Source: JBDTSW01 sp963799815 (lineage in GTDB: Bacteria; Actinomycetota; Thermoleophilia; Solirubrobacterales; 70-9). Taken from it: a stretch of 64,000 bases of DNA. The stretch covers positions 434,001 through 498,000 of the forward strand of contig CAWCYG010000006.1 in assembly GCA_963799815.1 (NCBI GenBank). The letters are read 5' to 3'. Every line of letters starts with the position of its first letter. The first letter of the stretch is position 1. The position numbers were made by a program, and so were the translations under genes. Below, in pieces: positions 57,970 to 64,000 of this stretch. The notes beneath the pieces were generated by a model. It was not told the origin of the DNA, ran no database searches, and was given only the letters and a program-made list of their open reading frames with translations.

Positions 57970-58787
57970 GCCTGCGCTGCGTCTACACCGACCTCGACGG
58001 GACCCTCTACGGCAAGGACGGCTCGCTCTTTCGGGACGCGGCGGGCAACTTCACGATGGTGCAGGCGCGCGGGCTCGAGGCCTGCGACCGCGCGGGCGTG
58101 GAGGTGGTGATCATGTCGGGCCGCCGGGAGACGCAGGTGATCGCGGACGCCAGGGTGCTCGGGCAGGTCTCCTACATCTACGAGGCCGGGTGCGGCGTCA
58201 CCATCGATCTCGAGCGCACCCTGCTGGTGGGAGGCTGGGAGCCGGGGTCCGACGACGCCCCCACCCCCGCGCAGCGAATGATCGACGAAGGTCTCACCGA
58301 CCTGCTCTTCGAGCACTTCGGCGAGCGCCTCGAATGGCATCGGCCCTGGCACACCGACCGCCACCTCTCGCATCTGTTTCGCGGGCGGGTCGACGTGGCG
58401 GAGGCCAACCGCATCCTCACCGACGCCGGCCACGAGGACGTTCGCTTTCTCGACAACGGGCGCATCAGCCACCGCATGGAGGCCCTCGATGGCGCCGCCC
58501 ACGCCTACCACCTGGTGCCCGGCGGGGCGAGCAAAGCCAAGGCGGTCGCCTTCCACATGCGGGTGCGTGGGTACGACCCGGAGAGCTGCATCGCGGTGGG
58601 CGATTCGCTCGAGGACCTCGACGCGGCGGCGGTGGTGGGGCGGTTCTTCGTAGTCGCCAACGGCCCTGCGCACGACGACGGTCTGCGCGAGGCCCTGCCG
58701 AGTTTCCCAAACGCCACCGTCACCGAGGGCGCGATGGGCGACGGCTTCTACGAGGCGGTGATCTCGACCCTCGCCGAACGGCGCTAG
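57966..58787 (+). CDS. HAD-superfamily hydrolase (Cof/sucrose-phosphatase-like)
   Basis: A 273-residue HAD phosphatase with the type C2 cap. CVYTDLDGTLYGKDGS holds the catalytic aspartates (near residues 8 and 10), VIMSGRRETQ motif II, GASKAKAVAFHM motif III with Lys, and IAVGDSLEDLDAA motif IV. The cap includes TYLLVGG-like segment RTLLVGGWEPGSDDAPTP. The ATG overlaps the glycosylase stop (ATGA), implying coupling. Candidate substrates are sugar phosphates; the specific one is unknown. Confidence 0.87.
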   Translation: MSLRCVYTDLDGTLYGKDGSLFRDAAGNFTMVQARGLEACDRAGVEVVIMSGRRETQVIADARVLGQVSYIYEAGCGVTIDLERTLLVGGWEPGSDDAPTPAQRMIDEGLTDLLFEHFGERLEWHRPWHTDRHLSHLFRGRVDVAEANRILTDAGHEDVRFLDNGRISHRMEALDGAAHAYHLVPGGASKAKAVAFHMRVRGYDPESCIAVGDSLEDLDAAAVVGRFFVVANGPAHDDGLREALPSFPNATVTEGAMGDGFYEAVISTLAERR

Positions 58788-59584
58788 TCGCGGCGGGGCG
58801 CCGCGGTGGAGCCCCGCGCCCGGGCGATGAGCGCGTCGGTGAGCCTTGGGGCGAGAGCGTTTAGCCCGAGCAGCTTCACGCGCTTCGGCGTGTGGACGTC
58901 GCGACGGTCGGCCTCGATCGCCGCGACGATGTCCGCGGCCGCCCGCGAGGCCGGAATCGTGTTCTCGTCGCGACGCCAGTCGGGGAGGCGATCGCGCTGG
59001 TGATCGTGAAGGGCGGATTCCACCTCGCCGGGGAAGACGGTCGTAACGCCGACGCCGCTTCCCGAGAGCTCGTGCCGCAGCGCCTCGGCGAAGCCACGGC
59101 CGAACGCCTTCGTGCCGCCGTAGACGGCGCCCCACGGAAAGGCGCGAAGTGCGGCCCCGGAGGAGACCACGACCACGTGTCCACGTCCCGCGTCCATCAT
59201 CGGCCCGAGGCCCGCCTCCACCGTGTACATGGTCCCGAGCACGTTGATGCGCACCATCTCCTCCGCCTTCTCGAGCTCGACGTCGGCGAACGGCCCGTAG
59301 TGGGCGATGCCGGCGTTGGCCACGAGCAGATCGAGACCGCCCGTCCGTCGCACGAATCGCTCGACCGAGCGCTGCACCTCGCGGCGGGTGCCGATGTCGG
59401 CGGCGAGAATCATGTGCTCCGCTCCGCCCACGGGGAGGGCCGCCGCGAGCTCCATCAGCCCCTCGCGCCCGCGGGCCATCAGTCCGAGCTGAGCGCCGCG
59501 CGCAGCGAGCGCCTCGCACAGCGCCCTGCCAATCCCACGCGAGGCACCGCTCACGATTGCCCGCGTCCCCGAATCGATTTGCAT
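58784..59584 (-). CDS. Short-chain dehydrogenase/reductase
   Basis: A 266-residue classical SDR. IVSGASRGIGRALCEAL binds NAD(P); LVANAGIAHYG, VVVSSGAALRAFPWG and YGGTKAFGRGFAEALRHEL provide the Asn-Ser-Tyr-Lys catalytic set. TTVFPGEVESALHDH follows at the substrate loop. The C-terminus is basic (VKLLGLNALAPRLTDALIAR). It resembles actinobacterial SDRs acting on lipids or ketones. It converges on the HAD gene (4-bp overlap) and diverges from the DtxR-type regulator with 58 bp between. Confidence 0.9.
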   Translation of the reverse strand: MQIDSGTRAIVSGASRGIGRALCEALAARGAQLGLMARGREGLMELAAALPVGGAEHMILAADIGTRREVQRSVERFVRRTGGLDLLVANAGIAHYGPFADVELEKAEEMVRINVLGTMYTVEAGLGPMMDAGRGHVVVVSSGAALRAFPWGAVYGGTKAFGRGFAEALRHELSGSGVGVTTVFPGEVESALHDHQRDRLPDWRRDENTIPASRAAADIVAAIEADRRDVHTPKRVKLLGLNALAPRLTDALIARARGSTAAPRRD

Positions 59585-59642
59585 CGACGCATCCTTTCAT
59601 GGGCGCTCGGAGCCACCCCTGCTGCTCATCTAGACTCGACCC

Positions 59643-60356
59643 ATGGCCCCCGAGCACGCCACCGTAGCCGAGGAGGAATACCTCCAGATCATGTTCTGGC
59701 TCGAGGAGGCAGGGCTTCCGATCACCGGGGCCAACATCGCCCGGGCCATGCAGCTCTCGCCGCCGACGGTGCACGAGATGATCGGCCGGCTCGAGGACGA
59801 CGGCTACATCGTGCGCCGGGAGGACAAGACGGTTGAGTTCACGGCCAACGGCCGCGAGCAGGCTCGGCAGATCGTCCGCCGACACCGCCTGATCGAGCGC
59901 TTCCTAACCGACGTCTTAGCGATTCCTTGGGACGAGGTCCACGAGGAGGCCGAGCGCCTGGAGCACGCGATGTCGCCGGTCCTCGAGGAGCGCATGCTGG
60001 CGGCGATCGGCGACGCTACCACCTGTCCGCACGGGCACCCGATCGTCGAGGGCATCCGCGAGCACGGCGTCTTGCTCGCGGACGTGGAACCCGGGGCCGA
60101 GATTCACGTGCTTCGCTTCGAGAACGAGGCGGAGGAGATCCTCCACTACCTGAAGAGCACGGGCCTCGATCCGGGCCTTGACGGCAAGCTCGAGGCCAAC
60201 GACGGAGGCGAGGTCACGGTCACATCAGCCGACGGTCGCCACGTGGTCTCGCGCGACGTCGCCGAGACCGTGTCGGTGCGCGCCGACCCGGCGCCCGCGC
60301 CGCGCGCACCGTTGCCCGAGCAGCTCGTGGTCTCGAGCGACCGCTACGGTCGCTAG
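59643..60356 (+). CDS. DtxR/MntR-family metal-dependent regulator
   Basis: A 237-residue regulator. The N-terminal winged helix (TVAEEEYLQIMFWLEEAGLP; GANIARAMQLSPPTVHEMIGR) is followed by the metal-binding dimerisation domain (HRLIERFLTDVLAIPWDEVH; EAERLEHAMSP; TTCPHGHPI, where Cys-Pro-His-Gly-His-Pro is the DtxR/IdeR landmark). A FeoA/SH3-like third domain occupies about 150-215. Iron or manganese homeostasis is the expected role. The promoter region is shared with the divergent SDR gene; no iron-box palindrome was recognised. Confidence 0.9.
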   Translation: MAPEHATVAEEEYLQIMFWLEEAGLPITGANIARAMQLSPPTVHEMIGRLEDDGYIVRREDKTVEFTANGREQARQIVRRHRLIERFLTDVLAIPWDEVHEEAERLEHAMSPVLEERMLAAIGDATTCPHGHPIVEGIREHGVLLADVEPGAEIHVLRFENEAEEILHYLKSTGLDPGLDGKLEANDGGEVTVTSADGRHVVSRDVAETVSVRADPAPAPRAPLPEQLVVSSDRYGR

Positions 60357-61462
60357 CCGACTTGCGCGCCGGTTGCTGAACCCGTCCGCTCGAGGGCGCG
60401 CGCCACACGCGCCACGCCCTCGGCGATCTGGTCGGGTGGCACGGCCGCGAAGGCGAAGCGCAGGCTCGAAGCCCCGCCCTCGAGCATGAAGTCGGGGCCG
60501 GCCACGAAGGAGACTCCCTCCTCCGACGCCGCCGCGAGCGCCGCGGGCGTGTCCGAGCCAGGCAGGTCGACCCAGAGGAAGTAGCCGCCGCCGGGAACCA
60601 CGAACTGCGCTTCGGGTAGCCGGTCTAAAAGCGCCTCGACGAGCGCATCGCGCCGTTCGCGGAGCTGCCCGTTCACCCACCGCACGTTCTCGCCGAGGAT
60701 GCCCGAGCGGCACATCTCGAGCACGATCGACTCGGCCAGCATGTTGGGTGAGATGTAGTGCTCGGAGCCGCGCTTGGCGAGGGTCGCGATCTGCTCCGGT
60801 GGGCCGGCCAGATAGCCGACGCGAACTCCCGGGCTCACGGTCTTCGAGAACGAGGAGGCGTGGATCACTCGATCGGCCTGGTCGAGCGAGAACATCGTTG
60901 GCAGGTCGTGCTCCTCGAACGCGATCAGGCGGTAGGGGTCGTCCTCGAACAGCCAAAAGCCGTGCTCCGTGGCGAGGTCGACCAGTCGCTCCCGCTTCGC
61001 CGCCGAGAGGGTGCAACCGGCCGGGTTGTGGAAGTTCGGGATCACGTGGGCGAGCTTCAGAGGGCCCTCGGCGAGCGCCGCCTCGACGGCAGCGACATCG
61101 ATCCCGTCCTCCTCGAGCGGCACGGGCACCAGCTCCACTCCGGCCCGCTTCAGCAAGAGCAGCGTCCGGTCGTACGTGGGCTGCTCCACGACCACGCGGT
61201 CCCCCGGCTCGAGCATGTACCGAAAGAGCAGCGCGGCGGCCTCCATCGAGCCGTTCGTGACCATCACCCGCTCGGCGTCGATCCCGTGGAGCTCGGTCGC
61301 GATCCACTCGCACAGGTCGGGATGGCCCCGACCCGTCCCGTAGGAGAGGGCGCGCTGCCAGTCGTCGGCAAGCGCGGTGGTGGCCGCCTTGCGCACCGCG
61401 TCGGCGGGAAGGATGTCAGCGCTGGGCGCGCCGCGGGCGAAGGAGATCACGTCGGAAGCCAT
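60353..61462 (-). CDS. PLP-dependent aminotransferase (class I/II, LysN-like)
   Basis: A 369-residue fold type I aminotransferase. Landmarks are SYGTGRGHPDLCEWIA, VTNGSMEAAALLFRYML, PNFHNPAGCTLSAAKRERLV and the PLP-lysine in ASSFSKTVSPGVRVGYLAGP. There is no N-terminal GntR domain, so it is not a MocR regulator; 2-aminoadipate and aromatic transaminases of the LysN/ARO8 type are closest. It ends 4 bp inside the DtxR gene (convergent). Its start lies 11 bp from the sucD stop on the same strand, so co-transcription with sucCD is possible. Confidence 0.9.
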   Translation of the reverse strand: MASDVISFARGAPSADILPADAVRKAATTALADDWQRALSYGTGRGHPDLCEWIATELHGIDAERVMVTNGSMEAAALLFRYMLEPGDRVVVEQPTYDRTLLLLKRAGVELVPVPLEEDGIDVAAVEAALAEGPLKLAHVIPNFHNPAGCTLSAAKRERLVDLATEHGFWLFEDDPYRLIAFEEHDLPTMFSLDQADRVIHASSFSKTVSPGVRVGYLAGPPEQIATLAKRGSEHYISPNMLAESIVLEMCRSGILGENVRWVNGQLRERRDALVEALLDRLPEAQFVVPGGGYFLWVDLPGSDTPAALAAASEEGVSFVAGPDFMLEGGASSLRFAFAAVPPDQIAEGVARVARALERTGSATGAQVG

Positions 61463-61473
61463 CGGGATCGAGT

Positions 61474-62352
61474 CTACGCAAGGGCTTGGAGCGTCTCGAC
61501 GGCGATCTGCGCCGTCTCCGTCGGGCTCGTGCCCACGCGGACGTCCTTCGCCTCGAGGGCGTCCTTCTTGGCCTGGGCGGTGCCCGAGGATCCGGAGATG
61601 ATCGCGCCGGCGTGGCCCATCTGCTTGCCCGGCGGGGCGGTGAACCCGGCGATGTAGGCGACGACCGGTTTCGCGACCGACTCGTCGATGAAGTCGGCGG
61701 CGCGCTCCTCGGCGTCGCCGCCGATCTCGCCCACCATCACGATCAGCTCGGTCTCGTCGTCGTCTTCGAAGAGCGTGAGGATGTCGATGAAATCCGAGCC
61801 GACGATCGGGTCGCCGCCGATGCCCACGATGGAGGAGTTCCCGAGCCCGGCCTGCTTCAGTTCGTTGCCGATCTGGTAGGTGAGGGTGCCCGACTTGGAA
61901 ACGAGCCCGATCGAGCCCTGATCGAAGAACTGGGCCGGGATGATCCCAACGTTCGCCTTGCCGGGCGATAGGACGCCGGGGCAGTTCGGCCCGACGAGGC
62001 GTACGCCGGCGTCATGCGCCTTCCAGTAGACGCGCATCATGTCGAGGACCGGGATGCCCTCGGTGATCGCGATGACGGTCTCGACCCCGGCGTCGATCGC
62101 CTCTTCGATCGCATCGGCAGCGAAGCGCGCGGGCACGAAGATCATCGACGTGTTGGCGCCGCGCTCCGAGACGGCCTCGGAGATCCTGTCGAAGACGGGC
62201 ACGCCGTCCACGTCCTGACCACCTTTGCCCGGCGTGACCCCGGCAACGAGGTCGGTGCCGTAGTCGCGGTTGCGGAGGCCGTGGAACGTGCCCTCGCGGC
62301 CCGTCAGGCCGGAGACGGCGAGCTTCGTGTCGGAGCCGACGATGATGCTCAC
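61474..62352 (-). CDS. sucD: Succinate-CoA ligase, alpha subunit
   Basis: A 292-residue subunit of succinyl-CoA synthetase, which makes ATP/GTP in the TCA cycle. Residues 10-20 contain SGLTGREGTFHG (CoA-binding Rossmann loop), and GPNCPGVLSPGKANVGI and the active-site His in GHAGAIISGSSGTAQ are standard. The GTG or ATG at 62352 overlaps the sucC stop by 4 bp. Length is normal. It follows sucC in the usual order. Confidence 0.95.
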   Translation of the reverse strand: MSIIVGSDTKLAVSGLTGREGTFHGLRNRDYGTDLVAGVTPGKGGQDVDGVPVFDRISEAVSERGANTSMIFVPARFAADAIEEAIDAGVETVIAITEGIPVLDMMRVYWKAHDAGVRLVGPNCPGVLSPGKANVGIIPAQFFDQGSIGLVSKSGTLTYQIGNELKQAGLGNSSIVGIGGDPIVGSDFIDILTLFEDDDETELIVMVGEIGGDAEERAADFIDESVAKPVVAYIAGFTAPPGKQMGHAGAIISGSSGTAQAKKDALEAKDVRVGTSPTETAQIAVETLQALA

Positions 62353-63497
62353 GCCGGGCCGCCCGCCAACTCGACGACCTTCTGCGCCGCGCCCAGCATC
62401 GTCCGTTCCTGATGGAGGTTCTCGAGCCCGCTGTCGGCGAGGATCGCAAGCCCCTCCTTCTGATTCGTGCCGTCGAGGCGAACGACGAGCGGCAGCTTCA
62501 GGTCCAGTTGCCGCGATGCCTCGACGATTCCCTTCGCCACCTCGTCGCAGCGGGTGATGCCACCGAAGATGTTGAACAGGATCGCGATGACCTTCTCGTC
62601 GGAGGTGACCACCTCGAGCGCGGCGATGATCGCCTCCGCCTTCGAGCCGCCGCCGGCATCGAGGAAGTTGGCCGGGTCACCGCCCGCCTGGGCGACGACG
62701 TCGAGCGTCGACATGCAGAGCCCGGCCCCGTTGCCGAAGATGCCGATGTTGCCGTCGAGCTTCACGTAGGTCACGCCTCGCTCCTTGGCCATCGCCTCCT
62801 GCTCGTCCTCGGATGACTTGTCGCGCAGGTCGCCGAGCTCGGGGTGCCGGAAGATGGCGTTGCCGTCGACCGTCATCTTGGCGTCGAGCGCAACCACCTC
62901 CCGCGCGGACGTGACGATCAGCGGATTGATCTCGATCAGGGTCGCGTCCTCGTTCAGCGCCACCTCCGAGATCTTCATCAGCATCTCCGCCACGCCGTCG
63001 ATCACGTCGTCGTCGATGTAGGCCTCGCGCGCGATCTCGCGCGCGGTCTCCATCTCGAGCTCGGCGCCAGGCTCGATGTGACGCTGGATCAGGGCCTCGG
63101 GATCCGTTTCGGCCATCTCCTCGACGTCCATCCCACCCATGCGCGAGAGCATCACCATGAGCTTCTTGGCGGAGCGGTCGAGGATGATCGACGCGTAGTA
63201 CTCGGCGTCGATCTCGGATGCCTCCTCGATCCAGAGATCGTGGACGGTGAAGCCACGGATGTCCATGCCAAGGATCGCCTCGGCATGGGCCCGTGCCTGG
63301 TCGCGATCCTTGGCGACCTTGATGCCGCCCGCCTTCCCGCGCTTGCCGATCGCGACCTGGGCCTTCACCACACAGGGGTAACCGATCTCCTCGGCCCCGG
63401 CGATCGCATCGTCCACGGTTGCGGCGTGCCGGCCCTCGGGGACTGGCACGCCGTGCCTGGCGAACACCTGCTTGCCCTGGTATTCGAGTAGATCCAT
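62349..63497 (-). CDS. sucC: Succinate-CoA ligase (ADP/GDP-forming), beta subunit
   Basis: A 382-residue ATP-grasp subunit. It opens MDLLEYQGKQVFARHGVPVP, with the ATP-grasp segments VVKAQVAIGKRGKAGGIKVA and EINPLIVTSAREVVALDAKM. GNGAGLCMSTLDVVAQAGGD and NIFGGITRCDEVAKGIVEA are also conserved. The ATG 63497 fits the family start; the longer frame adds 34 unrelated residues that run into the divergent HAD gene. Together with sucD it forms the TCA-cycle enzyme; no other TCA gene is nearby. Confidence 0.95.
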   Translation of the reverse strand: MDLLEYQGKQVFARHGVPVPEGRHAATVDDAIAGAEEIGYPCVVKAQVAIGKRGKAGGIKVAKDRDQARAHAEAILGMDIRGFTVHDLWIEEASEIDAEYYASIILDRSAKKLMVMLSRMGGMDVEEMAETDPEALIQRHIEPGAELEMETAREIAREAYIDDDVIDGVAEMLMKISEVALNEDATLIEINPLIVTSAREVVALDAKMTVDGNAIFRHPELGDLRDKSSEDEQEAMAKERGVTYVKLDGNIGIFGNGAGLCMSTLDVVAQAGGDPANFLDAGGGSKAEAIIAALEVVTSDEKVIAILFNIFGGITRCDEVAKGIVEASRQLDLKLPLVVRLDGTNQKEGLAILADSGLENLHQERTMLGAAQKVVELAGGPA

Positions 63498-63558
63498 GCG
63501 TGGGTGTGGCGCTGCGTACGGGGCGGCGCGGCGGCAGCGTATCCTCCTCGCCTCGCGC

Positions 63559-64000
63559 ATGCCGCTTCCCAGGCTCAAAGACATCCGGTTCGTGACCACG
63601 GACTGCTACGGGACCCTGATCGACTGGGAGAGGGGGATCATCGATGCCTTCGGGGCCGAGGCTTCCAAGGACGGCTTCTCCTACGACGAGAGCGAGTTCA
63701 TCAAGCGGTTCCTGGAGGTCCAGGCCGAGATCATGAGTGGCTCTTACGAGCTCTACGCCGAGGTCCTGCGGCGCGCCGCGGTCAAGGTCGCCGGCGAGCT
63801 CGGCTGGGAGCTCGAGCCGTCTCGCGCGCAGTTCCTGCCCGACAGCGTCGGCCGCTGGCAGCCCTTTCGCGAGGCGAATGCTGCGACGGACCGGCTGAAG
63901 AAGCGCTACGAGGTCGGGATCATCTCCAACATCGACGACAAGCTCCTCGGCATCTCTCGCCGACACCTGCGCACGGAGCTCGACCTCGTTGTGACCGCCC
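63559..64000 (+). CDS. HAD hydrolase, haloacid dehalogenase type II-like, 5' part
   Basis: The gene is cut by the right edge; 147 codons are visible. FVTTDCYGTLIDWERGIIDA contains the nucleophile Asp, and YEVGIISNIDDKLLGI is motif II with Ser-Asn. The middle part (FIKRFLEVQAEIMSGSYELY) is the helical cap. It is a paralogue of the protein at 41625-42284; the CYGTLIDWE segment is identical in protein and for 27 bases in DNA (63604-63630 and 41652-41678). ATG at 63559 lies 61 bp from the divergent sucC start. Confidence 0.85.
   Translation, partial: MPLPRLKDIRFVTTDCYGTLIDWERGIIDAFGAEASKDGFSYDESEFIKRFLEVQAEIMSGSYELYAEVLRRAAVKVAGELGWELEPSRAQFLPDSVGRWQPFREANAATDRLKKRYEVGIISNIDDKLLGISRRHLRTELDLVVTA

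Noticed and set aside
62677..63966. A 429-codon open frame antisense to sucC and the 3'-terminal HAD gene
   Set aside because: It lies opposite conserved genes, has Arg/Gly/Asp-rich random-like composition and no recognisable motif; typical shadow frame of high-GC DNA.

Overview
The window is GC-rich, densely packed bacterial chromosome. It starts inside ileS and ends inside a HAD-hydrolase gene. Several features point to an actinobacterium, and my best guess is the Solirubrobacterales/Thermoleophilia branch: very high GC with many GTG and TTG starts, a fused PafB-PafC WYL regulator, an lhr-nei pair as in mycobacteria, a PAC2 protein, an F420-associated zincin-type metalloprotease, a seven-iron ferredoxin, a CIRCE-controlled groESL operon and very short divergent gap promoters. 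The phylum is inferred from family content, not from an alignment.

Layout. 1-16 kb: ileS end, trxA, a polyprenyl-phosphate mannosyltransferase, polX, a marR-MFS exporter pair, trehalose-phosphate phosphatase with a translationally coupled membrane protein, a TauE/SafE permease split into two half-genes, arfB, a YhaM-like exoribonuclease, PAC2, a large UvrD/RecB-like helicase-nuclease, an inositol-phosphatase relative, a zincin and a basic repeat-bearing protein. 16-28 kb: mrp, patatin, ferredoxin, diguanylate cyclase, groESL, pcm, a Crp-type regulator, and an ECF sigma module whose sigma gene and a secreted-protein gene diverge from one palindromic promoter. 28-37 kb: a minus-strand run rmlA-rmlD-rmlB-lhr-nei in which lhr carries a frameshift, then a second sigma factor and a membrane protein. 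37-47 kb: PPOX flavoprotein, penicillin-acylase-like hydrolase, MBL-fold hydrolase, HAD dehalogenase, PafBC, aldo/keto reductase and a second YhaM-like protein. 47-53 kb: accessory-looking genes (two UGT-type glycosyltransferases, DUF899, arsC with a tiny Cys-rich peptide gene, a RibD-like reductase, a secreted protein) ending at tRNA-Phe. Two degenerate copies of the tRNA 3' end lie in this stretch, as expected for one or two old integrations at the tRNA. 53-64 kb: folP-mrfA-SLOG operon with stop/start overlaps, AlkZ/YcaQ-type glycosylase, HAD and SDR proteins, a DtxR-type regulator, an aminotransferase and sucCD.

Themes. DNA repair is unusually well represented (PolX, helicase-nuclease, Lhr, Nei, MrfA-like helicase, YcaQ-like glycosylase, PafBC). 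Many genes form 1-4 bp stop/start overlaps, implying coupled translation. I see no CRISPR array, transposase, integrase or prophage gene. No gene-free stretch exceeds 300 bases.
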